Shown one piece after another: positions 48,301-58,445 of a stretch of 64,000 nucleotides of DNA; within the stretch, counting starts at the first letter, position 1, and every line of letters begins with the position of its first letter. The translations under genes were made by a program, and so were the position numbers. The DNA comes from Rehmannia glutinosa (Eukaryota; Streptophyta; Magnoliopsida; Lamiales; Orobanchaceae): the NCBI GenBank assembly GCA_016081115.2, contig CM071928.1, forward strand, positions 59,031,950 to 59,095,949, written 5' to 3'. The notes beneath the pieces are model-generated. The model saw only the letters and a list, made by a program, of their open reading frames with translations. It searched no databases and had not been told where the DNA came from.

Positions 48301-50073
48301 TTATCACTATCTGAGAGCATGTCAAGGTGAGGATGAGTATGGTCGCTGGTTCCAGTGAGAGGACAAATGCTGGCTTTCTCACGAGCTTCAGCTTCCTCTG
48401 CTTATCTCTCCTTTTCTTTTTCCTTTAAGATATGCAAGATATCCAGGCAGTTATCTTCATCAAGTGCCTGAACCACGGTGGTAAATCCTAGGAAATTCAG
48501 TAATCATTCCTCTTCCTTAATGAATTCAGGGCGTTCAAACTGTACCCTCGAGTGACTCAGCTTCCATGCTCGCATTCACGCAGACGACGCTGAATGTCTG
48601 GGTACACAGGAGAAACCACTATCACATCATCATCTTCATCCTCTTCTTGTTGCCCTTCCTTTTCAGGAATGGAAGGCAACATACTCTGTTGCTCAGCTCC
48701 TTCAGCAGCATCGGGGGCAGGTGGAGACACAACTCTTTCATCATGAGATTTTGCTGTCTCTGCTGCCTCTTCTTCCTCAGTTGTTCTATCCACAGCTGGG
48801 TCTTCTTTTTGCCTCTGATGATCGGTCTCAGCAGACTTGGCTGTTTCATCATAATTTACTGAGATCGCACTTCTTCGAGTCTCGAGACTTTTTCGGTGAG
48901 TGGCAGACTCAGCTGTCTTCTCAAGCTCCGAGAGCTTGGTGATTCTTCTTCTTCTTCTTTTTGTCCTTACTAGAGAAAGTTCTTGTATGGATACTTCTTC
49001 CTCAGCTTCCTTGGCGGCGGGGGCCGGTGCATCTTTCTTTGACTGAGGAGCTGCCATTCTTGCCTTGGCAGTCCTCTTCTTTTTGATGGTCGGAGAAGGT
49101 ATTTGGGGTTCCTTCTCCGCCAAGGCGGCGTGGGCAGTAGACACGGCTGCTCGGGCAGGTGACTCGGTTGTAGGGGCAGGTGCATCTTTTGTCTCTGCTG
49201 CAAGGGCATCAATCTTCTTTGCAGCTGCATATGCAGCTTTCTTCTTCGGAGGGAAGGCAACAATTGTCTCCTCGGGTCAGCTTTCTTCCCGCTTCTTTGC
49301 TTGTGTCCGCCCTATTCGCATGGACTCTCTTCTGGGCTCCTGAAAGGTTAGCCCTAAAAATCTTCTTGTTTACATGGAAAGACTTTCCATGCTGAAGGGG
49401 AATGCCCTTCACTTCCATCAAGTAGGCCAATAACTAGGCCATAGCCGAGTGATCCTCCAAAGGATCCATCCTCCTTAAATTATTTATTCGCAATATTTTG
49501 GCAGAGTCTGCTGTATACGAACTCAACCCAGTTAACTTTCTTCCCTTGCATGATCGCAACCATGACAATCAGCTTAGTCTTGGACAGCTGATTGAAGCTT
49601 CCAAACTTCATGTCCACGCATTTTGAGACGACATCCATCAGCTTGTGATAGTCGTCCTTCAGTAATTTCTTTTCAGCTGTGTAGACTACTCTCGCAGCAC
49701 ACTCGGGTTTGGCTACTTATTTCCATGCAGCAGCCAAGTCCACATCAGCTTCATTTATCTCCGGCATGCCTTTCGACGGCGATGCAAAGATTCCAAGGTC
49801 CTTAGCAGTGATTAAAATGTCCTTGCGGTGGACAGAGGACTTAATCCCTTCGTCCTGCACCTCAGTGTTAACATAGAACTGCGCCACCTCTTTAACGTAT
49901 GTCATTTGATATTCCATCGTGAGGAAGGGTTTTAGTCTGGATTTTTCGATTTTATCCGCAATTTTCTTCACAAGGGTTTCATCGGAACCCTGCTTAATCA
50001 TGCCTTCAATATCCACAGTTGATCATGTGTGGATTTGCTTTGATAACTTGACGAAATCTGTCTTTGGTGCCAT
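45396..50073 (-). pseudogene. Element B third ORF region (post-pol)
   Basis: Starts at 50073 (ATGGCACCAAAGACAG) and has a TGA about 15 codons in, where element C reads GST. Long pieces remain: 50016-49717 (FLTMEYQMTYVKEVAQFYVN, the conserved N-terminal domain), 49144-48557 (Lys/Glu-rich, two RRRRR-like basic patches), 47488-47138 (acidic), 47058-46324 (coiled coil, RGIVLRIREWCQQQ), 46317-45841 (KKKE-rich, then AHFWDLSG) and 45872-45396 (basic, KKAAEDEKKRKR). The ancestor would be one protein of about 1500 residues. Its role is unknown; the position matches the Sirevirus env-like ORF. Confidence 0.65.
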
Positions 50074-50309
50074 TTCTAGAGAATTTTACCGACTAAATCT
50101 TGACGAACTTGCTTTCTTATTTTTGAAGATGAACAGTTTTCAGTGTGAGAGAGAAAACTGAAAGAATGAGTATATATGGGTTATGAAAGGACATGTTTTT
50201 TGTTTTTGAATTTTGATCGAGATCAACGGCTCAGATTTAGCACTTCTTATTGCATTTAATTGCTCGCATTTAATGCGGCAGCATTTATATCCAATCATAT
50301 GCTTACTGT

Positions 50310-50680
50310 GCAACTTTTGACTGTACCCATCATATTTTACGCTGACGTCATTTTTAAAAACATTCCCGCTCATTAAAAACGACTGCGTTTTTTTCACTTA
50401 GCTCATAAATGATTCAGCTCACTACACAAATGACTCAACTCTTCTTTTCACCTTTGGTATATTGACTCAGCTGTCAGCTTACTAGATACAGCTGACTTTC
50501 CGATACGGCTGGATCACTTGGCTGATTCATAAATTTTGTTCTATTTTCATCTCTTCACATTCCATCTCTTCTCATTGAGTCTTCTGATATATGCTTCTGT
50601 GCAGCTTTTGACTGTAACCATCATAATTACGCTGACGTCAGTTTTAAAAACATTCCCGCTCATTAAAAACAGTTGTCTTT
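50310..50680. repeat. Duplicated spacer of element B
   Basis: The block GACTGTA(C/A)CCATCATA...GCTGACGTCA...AACATTCCCGCTCATTAAAAAC occurs at 50310-50385 and again at 50596-50672, 286 bp apart. The second copy is joined to truncated RNase H. Element C has the block once (near 35560-35680). Confidence 0.7.
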
Positions 50681-51182
50681 CTTTTCGACATGATCTCTTA
50701 TAAAATAATATATGACATCAATGTGCTTTGTTCTCGAATGCAACAAAGGATTCTGAGTAATTGCAATAGCACTTATGTTATCACACATAATTGGAATCTC
50801 TTTTTCTTCAATTTCATAATATCTCAGCTGTTGTCTCATCCATAAAACTTGGGCACAACAAATTTGCCCAGACTATGTACTGCTTCACTTGTGTGGATGT
50901 GGCTATTGAGTTTTGCTTCTTGCTAAACCAGAAACCAATCTGTTTCCACGCATTTGACATGTACAAGTACTTTTCCGTCAACTCTACATCCAAAGATAGT
51001 CGAGTCCAATAACCATGAAGCTTGAATCCACCTTCCTTTGGATACCATAAGCCAACTTCTTGGCATCCCTTCAAATATCTTAGTATTCTCTTAGTCATTT
51101 TTGATCATGTGACTTTCCTTTGGAGCAGATTGGAATCTTACACATACTCCTACCGCAAAAGTGATGTCCGCATGCTTCTTTG
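50681..51182 (-). pseudogene. Element B RNase H, C-terminus deleted
   Basis: The frames show RILRYLKG, GYWTRLSLD (the SDSD-type Asp is out of frame), FWFSKKQNSIATST and CDNISAIAITQNP, HSRTKHIDV. After EKKD the sequence switches to spacer DNA, so the conserved ADIFTKPL and the stop seen in element C are missing. This loss was made by the spacer duplication at 50310-50680. Confidence 0.75.
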
Positions 51183-51803
51183 TTAGATAAGCGATGATCC
51201 AATAAGTGCTCTGTATCTTGTTTGATCCACAGGCTTGCCATCTGCATCCATGTCCATATTGACTGATGTATTCATTGGTATTTTCACAGAAGACTTCTCT
51301 TCCATACCAAATTTCTTCATTAAATCCCTGGTGTACTTTGTTTGACTTATGAAGGTTCCATCCTTCAGCTGTTTAACTTGAAGTCCTAAGAAGAATGTCA
51401 GCTCTCCCATCATGCTCATTTCAAATTTGCCTAGCATGAGGTTTGAGAATTTATCACACAACTCTTTGTTTGTGGATACAAAAATGATGTCGTCCACATA
51501 TATTTGAATAAGCAATATACTCTCCCCATCTTGAATTCTGAAGAGTGTTTTGTCCACTTTGCCTTTGATGAATCCATTATCTGTCAGAAATTGAGATAAT
51601 GCATCATACCATGCTCTAGGTGCTTGTTTCAATCCATATAGAGCTTTCTTGAGCTTGTACACCTTGTCTCCAAGAGTCTTCTGCCCAAAGCCTGGAGGTT
51701 GCTCAACATAGACTTCTTCTTCTAACAGTCCATTTAAAAATGCACTTTTCACATCCATTTGATATACAGTAAAGTTCTTGTGTGCAGCATAGGCAAGAAA
51801 CAT
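51183..51803 (-). CDS. Element B reverse transcriptase core
   Basis: A 207-codon open frame with QMDVKSAFLNGLLEEEVYVEQPPGF (first catalytic Asp region), ALYGLKQAPRAWYDAL, the catalytic QIYVDDIIF, and SMMGELTFFLGLQVKQ. It is copia RT of the Sirevirus type, which copies the RNA genome into DNA in the particle. The upstream RT entry (GTKWVF, NKARLVAKGY at 51870-51960) is cut off by a TGA near 51854 where element C reads GGA. It is only a fragment of the polyprotein and has no start codon of its own. Confidence 0.9.
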   Translation of the reverse strand: MFLAYAAHKNFTVYQMDVKSAFLNGLLEEEVYVEQPPGFGQKTLGDKVYKLKKALYGLKQAPRAWYDALSQFLTDNGFIKGKVDKTLFRIQDGESILLIQIYVDDIIFVSTNKELCDKFSNLMLGKFEMSMMGELTFFLGLQVKQLKDGTFISQTKYTRDLMKKFGMEEKSSVKIPMNTSVNMDMDADGKPVDQTRYRALIGSSLI

Positions 51804-52586
51804 CCTTATTGCTTCTAATCTTGCAACAGGAGCAAATGTTTCATCAAAATCTATTCATTCTTCTTGGCAATACCCTTTGGCTACCAATCTTACTTTGTTT
51901 CTTACCACAGATCCTTCCTCATTCATCTTGTTTCTGAAAACCCATTTTGTGCCAATAACATTTTGATGGGTTGGTCTTTGCACCAATTCCCATACCATGT
52001 TTCTTTCAAACTAATTCAGCTCTTCTTGCATGGCTTGAATCCAATGTGTGTCATCCATAGCTTGTGACACATCTTTTGGTTCTATTTGGGAAATAAAACA
52101 AGTGAACATTGCTTGTTGCGGAGCTCTGGATCTGGTTCTTACACCATCTCTTACATTTCCAATGACTAGCTCTGGTGGATGGTCTCTCAGTCATCTCACA
52201 TCAGGTTGAAGTAAATCAGCTAGGTTTAGTCATCTTGCAGCTGTGTTGTCTTGAGCAGCTCTTTCATCATCATTTAGCCAGGATTCTCCAAATTGTCTTT
52301 GACACTCAGCAGTCTCATCTTCATCTTGATTAATTGCTCCAGCTTCAGTTTCAACATAAGGACTCTTCTGCATAGTTGGCTGATTCAGCTTATCAGCTAA
52401 CTCTTCAATGTCTTCTCCATTTACATTAGGTTCATCAAAAACCACATGGATAGACTCTTTTGTGACCATAGTCCTCTTGTTCAGCACTCTTTAGGCTTTA
52501 CTTTCAGCTGAGTATCCCAAAAAGATACCTTCATCAGCTTTAGCATCAAAAGCCTTTAGATTATCCTTGCCATTGTTGTGGATGAA
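51804..52586 (-). pseudogene. Element B integrase C-terminus to RT linker, broken
   Basis: The frame 52487-52230 holds KESIHVVFDEPNVNGEDIEELAD, the variable link between integrase and RT. TSL-type tail residues and HWIQAMQEELN (52030-52060) follow. Stops at about 52490, 52030 and 51854 break continuity. Confidence 0.75.
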
Positions 52587-53720
52587 TCATTTACATCCAA
52601 ATATTCTAAAATATCCAACATTTGGCTTTCTCCCTGTCCATATTTCATAGGGAGTCTTTGTCAGCTGTCTATTAATCATGCATCTATTTTGAGTATAACA
52701 TGCAGTGTTGATGGCTTCAGCCCAAAATCTTTTAGGCAGCCCAACATCAGCTAACATGGTTCTTGCAGCTTCCTTGAGACTTCTGTTTCTTTCTTCTGCT
52801 ACTCCATTCTGTTGTGGAGTCCTTGCTGCAGATAATTCATGAGCAATACCATTTTCAACATAATACTGAGTTATTATCCCATTGACAAACTCAGTTCCTC
52901 TATCAGACCTTATCTTTATAATGGTTTGACTCTTCTCATTTTGAACTCTTCTCATCAGCTGAGGTAACTTCTGCAAAGTTTCCTTCTTTTTACACATGAA
53001 AATTGTCCATGTATATCTTGAATAATCATCCACCACTACTAAAGTGTATTTCTTTCCACTTATGCTAGCTGGCTCAACTGGACCAAATAGATCCATATGC
53101 AACCGATGCAATATCCTTGTTGAAGATGGATTAGACTTCTCTTTGAATGATGATTTGATCTGCTTTCCCATCTGGCATGCATCACAAACACTTTCCTTCT
53201 TGTACACTGAGTCTGGCAATCCTTCCACAAGTTGACTTCTTGCAAGCTTGTTGATTGTCTTGAAGTTCAGATGACTCAGCTTCTTGTGCCACAGCCAACT
53301 TGATTCGGCTGTACTCTTTGCTAACAGACAAGTGCTTGGTGTGGCAGTAGACCAATCTACCACATACATGTTCTTTTGTCTGGATCCTTGAAACACTACT
53401 TCATTTGATTCAGTGTCTTTATTTTGGCACACTACCATATTGAATCCAACATTATAGCCCTTGTCACAGAGTTGGCTGATGCTTAACAGATTTAAGTTGA
53501 GGCCTTCAACGTATGCAACTTTTGTGATTTCTAAACCATTTTTCTTGATAGATCCAGTTCCTCTAATTTCCCCTGCAGCTTCATTTCCTCCAAATATGAC
53601 TTTTGCGCCTCTAATCTCCTTGAATTTTGACAGATTTTTCTTGTTTCTTGTCATGTGTCTGGAACAACCACTATCCATGTACCAGGTTCCTTGGCACTCA
53701 GCTGTTCCTTGAACCTGCAA
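52587..53720 (-). CDS. Element B protease and integrase
   Basis: A 377-codon frame. The protease motif GTWYMDSGCSRHMT (catalytic Asp in DSG) is at residues 11-24. The GAG-pre-integrase zinc part has LWHKKLSHLNF and CDACQMGK (H-H-C-C). The integrase catalytic core follows with MDLFGP (Asp), IRSDRGTEF (Asp) and GVAEERNRSLKEAART (Glu), then KTPYEIWTGRKPN and FRIFGC. It is the best-preserved polyprotein segment in the window. It lacks the gag N-terminal part and ends at a stop just after FGCK, so it is a fragment of the polyprotein. Confidence 0.92.
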   Translation of the reverse strand: MQVQGTAECQGTWYMDSGCSRHMTRNKKNLSKFKEIRGAKVIFGGNEAAGEIRGTGSIKKNGLEITKVAYVEGLNLNLLSISQLCDKGYNVGFNMVVCQNKDTESNEVVFQGSRQKNMYVVDWSTATPSTCLLAKSTAESSWLWHKKLSHLNFKTINKLARSQLVEGLPDSVYKKESVCDACQMGKQIKSSFKEKSNPSSTRILHRLHMDLFGPVEPASISGKKYTLVVVDDYSRYTWTIFMCKKKETLQKLPQLMRRVQNEKSQTIIKIRSDRGTEFVNGIITQYYVENGIAHELSAARTPQQNGVAEERNRSLKEAARTMLADVGLPKRFWAEAINTACYTQNRCMINRQLTKTPYEIWTGRKPNVGYFRIFGCK

Positions 53721-54499
53721 TCAAGGAAATTAGTTTTTAGGTACCCATGTTTGTCTGGGTCCTGAGGGGTTAGTGTTGTGAGATGATCCAACCAACCTAT
53801 AGCCAAATGATCTGACTCTAAGAGGTTTCCATCTTTCTGTGCCATAATCATAACTCACTTTGGCAAATTGCTTGGGGGCTTTAGGTTCATACAGCTGTTT
53901 CTTTTGTCTGTATGCCTATGTGTGTGTTTTAGCAATTGCCTTCTTTGGGTAGTTGTGATATTTCTGAGTGTAGTGCTTGGGTGCATATGTGTGCTGGTGA
54001 TAGCTTTTTTGCCTTTGAAATGACCTTTGTTGAGTTCTAGGCCTTTGCCATTTAGGCTTGTATTCCATAGGTCTTTGCTGATATTTCACATTATTCTAAT
54101 CAGCTTGGCTTGGATAGTTTCTACCATTCCCATCATGTATGTTTCTTTGATAAAACTTCTGGGGTTTTTGGTAGCTCAGTTTATTCTTCATAGAGTACTT
54201 TCTGTTTGGAGTTTCTTTGAGGAACTCTGTGGATTTCTTCTCGATACTTAATCGCTATTTTCCTTTTCCTTTATATCCAAGGCCAGTTTGTTTGTGATTG
54301 TGCTTTGGAATGAATGTGTGTGCAAAATTTGGTGTTTTGGATTTTTGAGATGCTTCATTACTTGAAGATCCTTTTTCCAAGATCACTATGGGAGTTTGAC
54401 TATGCACAAATGAATTGAATCATATGCTTGTCTTATCTCCACACTCTTTTTGGCTCATAATAAGGTCATCCAATGATTTAGATGCCTTTGTAAATGATG

Positions 54500-56065
54500 C
54501 AATCACATTTTTGAGATCATTTCCTCTTTTCTATAAGCAAAAATATTTACGCTGCTCGGTTTTGCATTTTTCAGCCTTGACTCTTTGTTCTCATCGGCTA
54601 TGTGACTTAGAGTACTCGGCTCCTTAGTCAATTTGTGAGTTTTGGCTTTTAATTGATTGTTTTCCTCATTTAATAGTGTGTGTGAGGATTTAATGTGCTC
54701 AAAATCTTTCATAATTTTGCCTAATGAATCATAAAGATCAGTGGGTGATGAAGTGTGTGTGTCACAATCACTATCACTGGAATCTGAGTGAGATGAGTTA
54801 GAGTGTACCTCATCTTCTTGGTCAGGTTGATCTTGTTCTTTAGCCATTAGACAGATCATTGCTTCTTCTTCAAAATCACTTGAGTAGTAAGCTTCACTAC
54901 TTTCTGAGTCTGTTGCTTCTTTTGACTTAGCTGTCTCAGCAGTCTCAGCAGCCAACATTGCCTTTTTCTTTTCCTGTCTTCTTTCTCTAAAGACTTTTCT
55001 TTCTTCTTCATTCATGTATTTATTGACTACAGGGTATGGACAGTCAATAGCAAAGTGTCCTGGTTGTCTACAGTTCCAACACAGGTTCTCAGCTCTTTGA
55101 TCAGCTCTTTCTCCGTTCTTGGGTTATCGGCTCTACGATATTGACTTTTTGATGCTCATCTCTCTTGGGTGGCCTATCTTCCCTTGACTTGGAGGGAGCC
55201 AATGTCTCTGGAGGATTCACCCTTGTTTCTTTTATAGTTCTTATTGAAGAACTTGTTGAATCTTTTAACCATCAAGGCAATTTCCTCTTGGTCAAAGGCT
55301 TCCTTGACTTGACTCTCTTCCCATCCTTGACTATAAGTGCGGTGTTTTGGGTACGATTGTCTCCTCTTGATCTTTTCTTCTCGGCTCAAACTCGTAGGCT
55401 TTGAGGTCCGAGAATAGCTCATGGTTGGATGTTGTTGTGAGGTTCATAGAATGTCTCAAGGCCATGACCTTCATTTCCCATTCACCGGGAGGCTTCTCGA
55501 GAATCTTCATACACATTTCATTCTCGTGTATATTCTTTCCCAAGTCTTTGATAGTTCATTGATAATTTCATGAATCGAGCATCCAAATGATCCAAGTTTC
55601 ACCGCAAGCATTTTAAAATTTTAAATTTTTTGTACGAAGAACGGACAATTTGTTTTCTTTAATTTGCTCGAGATCCTTCACAAATTAAAGTTAATTTATC
55701 CTAGATTTGTTTTGCGGTTTGACAAGATTTGACTTTGTTGAACATTGCTTTGTCCAAGGTTTTGTAAAGTATATCCTTGGCCACATTGTCCAAGTTGTAT
55801 CTTCTTCTCGTCGTCGTTTGTCTATTCAATCCTTGGTTTCTCAACCGGGCCGGTCTCTTGCTCAATGCTGACTTTCTTTCCTTCATACATGCTGCGGTGC
55901 TCTCTCTACAATTATGTTCACTTTCGGTTTTGTAGTGGCCCATCCTCAATCATTATCCACATTTCATCATGTAAAGCGATAGATAGATGAGCTCGCATAC
56001 GAATTTTCCAAATCATCAAATTCCTCAATAGTGAACATAGGAATGCGTGCCAAATTTGCTTCCAT
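54500..56065 (-). pseudogene. Element B gag
   Basis: The start at 56065 (ATGGAAGCAAATTTGGCACG) is followed by RIPMFTIEEFDD, then frame loss near 56025. The knuckle CWNCRQPGHFAIDC is at about 55076-55035. The long frame 55015-54503 is a Lys/Glu-rich linker, an acidic Ser/Asp patch (HSNSSHSDSSDSD) and a coiled coil (SSPTDLYDSLGKIMKDFEHI). Between 55100 and 56065 most frames are broken by CpG-creating lesions. Confidence 0.8.
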
Positions 56066-56178
56066 GATAATAACTTTGCTGAATAAAAATATCTTTTGAA
56101 AGAGCAAGTGTTAAAAACTTCTTTGAAAGATTGGAGATCTAGTTCAGTAACCAGTGCGGATGGCTCAATGAACCAACC

Positions 56179-56190
56179 GCTCTGATACCA
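56179..56190 (-). other. Primer-binding site of element B (complement)
   Basis: GCTCTGATACCA is the complement of TGGTATCAGAGC, matching the 3' end of plant initiator-Met tRNA. Confidence 0.9.
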
Positions 56191-56192
56191 CT

Positions 56193-57727
56193 TGTAGGTC
56201 CCAAGGGGTGTGAGTAAGGTTTAGAAGGGGGGATTGAATAAACCTTACCAACTTTTCGATTTTAGTCCTTTTAAAATATTACGAGTTAAATACACAAGTC
56301 CTTGGGGACGGCTAAGTTAGTTAACCAAATAGAGTTTGCCACTCAACGGACTCAATTGAGTGTTGATAGAATAACTCAGTTGTTTAGTCTAAACCTTAAC
56401 TTGGCTGTGATGAGATTTTCAACGGAAGACTTAACACCCTAGAATAACTCACTTAGTTACTTATCAGTTGGATAGCAAATTATCAGCGGATATAAAATGA
56501 TATTCAGAAATAAAATGCTGAAATGTAAATGACACAATAATTTTTGTAGAGGTTCGAAGATGGGGTAATTCTTCTACTCCTCTCTTCTCCAACTCTTGGA
56601 GGAATCCACTAAGTATTGATCAGAGTACAAAGTGGTTATCAGTCCAGATACAAGTCTTAATCACACAAACCGACTTGCTCCTTTGGGACTCGATCTGGAG
56701 ATGCGCTTGGTCACACACAAATCGTCTCTTCCGACTCGCTTCTTCACAGGGCGGCTGCCTTGTTACTTCAGCTTACTTGCTCAAGCTTCTTAGATTTGAT
56801 CACGAAGCCCTCCAATAACTTGAGACTGGTTCGACCTTGAACCTTTCTACAATACTCCTTGGAATGTAGACCCCTTTTGCTTCTTCAAAAGTTTCCTCTT
56901 CAACAGTTTGAAGTTGTCTTTCCTTCACAGCTTAGTGTTCGATCGATTTCCTTCGAGATTTAGGCTTGAGGATTTGCTTGAATAACTTGAGAATATATTG
57001 CAGGTTACAGTTTGAATAATTGCTCATTATCTCAGGTATTCAAGGTAACCTTTTCTCAAAGTGATTCCTCAGCCTTTTATAGTGAACTTTCAAAAATCTG
57101 TCGTTGAAGAGATAGGCTGATTTTTAAAAATCACTTGTGTTCGTTGGCTTGTCTTGTTGCAGTCCTTGATGTTGACATTTCCTCGTAGTAAATGAATGTT
57201 CAGCTTTTCAGAATCTGACACGAGGTGCAGTGCTTCCCATTGGTTTATTCCTTTTGCACGCTTCTGGGACTGGGCGCTTTAAGACATGGCAGCATGGAAG
57301 TATTAATTTAAGTAAACTTCTTGACTTCTGTGCAACGGATTCTTTTCAGTTGTCTTGAATTGATCTTGAGATTTTTTATTCCCTAGGTGACTTTGAGTTA
57401 GCTTCCAATTAATGGATGACTCATCTGTCACTTCAACTTGAGACTTGGCTTCTTGAGTTGACTTGATTGACTCTTCATACAGTTGTGTCTCACCGATACT
57501 CCTTGATCGAGTCCTCGACATCTCTTCCTTGCCATACTCAATCGCTTCACAAATGAGTCTTCATCCTAGTCTTGATTGACTTCTTGTATATCCAGGCATA
57601 GCTGACTTGACTCAGCTCATACAGCCCTATCTATTACAATACAAATTACAAGGAAAATGGGGTGCCAACTTTCTAGTCTATGTTTTACATGGCATTCATC
57701 AAAATCTAAGCAATAAATTTCCCAACA
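56193..57727 (-). repeat. Element B 5' LTR
   Basis: TGTAGGTCCC to TTCCCAACA, 1535 bp, with TATA complement CCTTTTATAG at 57073-57082. Compared with the 3' LTR, many differences lie at CAG/CTG sites and create CG. Confidence 0.9.
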
Positions 57728-57732
57728 ATTAT

Positions 57733-58445
57733 TACAACTTCACCTTGAAGAGTACCACACTCTTCTTACAACACCTCTTTGAAGATTACCACAATCTTCC
57801 TAGAAGATTACCACAATCTTTTAGCAATGGCACCTTGTGAAGATTACCACAATCTTCCAACTTGAAGAGCACCAAACTCTTCAATACCTCCAAGAGCACC
57901 AAACTCTTCCACAAGAATATTACCACAATCTTCTTACACCTAACATCTAAGATCACCCAAGTGTGCTCTTACCACAAGAACACTCACAAGGATATCTTGT
58001 GATTGAATGACGAACACAAATTCAAGACTACAACTCGAGAATGAAGTATACAACTTTGAAGTGCAAGTGTAATCAAGAATCAAGCCTAGACCTCAAGATG
58101 TGAAAGTGAAATACTTAGGCTATTACAACAAGAATGTGAAAGTGAAGAACAAAATATTTGCTTGATATATCTCTTGTTGTGTTGTAGTGTTTTTTCTCTT
58201 GTTGTGTTGCTTCAAATCTTCCTCTATTTATAGGAGAGGTCTTGGATTTGATTTCCAGACATAGGCTCCTTCTTGGAAATTTTTTTTTTTTGAGGTAATC
58301 CTTCTTGGAGATTGATATGTACAAAAAAAAATGCAATTAAAATCAAGATTATAACTGTTAGAAATCAACCTCCTAAAATGAGGAAAAGCTGTCTGCAGGC
58401 TCAACGGATAGTTTGCTGTCAAAAACATAAGGCGACCGGTCGAAT
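57733..58445 (-). repeat. Element A 5' LTR, second part (end lost)
   Basis: Resumes the LTR after element B (TACAACTTCACCTTGAAGAG) and matches 24351-25030, including the hairpin array (57775-57935) and TATA box (58223-58232). The match stops at CGACCGGTCGAAT (58445); about 400 bp up to the expected ATCTAACA are missing. A 13-bp T-rich insertion interrupts it at about 58280. Confidence 0.85.

Larger units (their letters stand above)
43567..57727 (-). mobile_element. Element B: about 14-kb Sirevirus-like copia retrotransposon
   Basis: A complete minus-strand element: 3' LTR 43567-45143, purine-tract complement 45144-45160, third ORF region, pol, gag, primer site complement 56179-56190, 5' LTR 56193-57727, TSD ATTAT. 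It shares LTR ends and all domains with element C. Its frames are better kept, notably a 377-codon protease-integrase frame and a 207-codon RT frame. The RNase H end is deleted, so it is not autonomous. Confidence 0.93.
24108..58445 (-). mobile_element. Element A: gag-only Sirevirus-like copia element, split by elements B and C
   Basis: A minus-strand element in four pieces: 3' LTR 24108-25441, interior 25442-28236, interior 42263-43327, and 5' LTR 43328-43566 continued at 57733-58445. Removing C and B restores continuity at both breaks, confirmed by their target duplications. The rejoined interior is about 3.9 kb: a decayed gag and long non-coding DNA but no protease, integrase, RT or RNase H. 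It is a close relative of element D. The right end lacks about 400 bp of LTR, so its own target duplication cannot be confirmed. Confidence 0.85.

Noticed and set aside
47694..49395. Plus-strand open frames across element B
   Set aside because: They are antisense shadows of the minus-strand third ORF region.
45396..50073. Retroviral envelope protein
   Set aside because: Position fits Sirevirus env-like ORFs, but no signal peptide, cleavage site or convincing membrane segment is visible.
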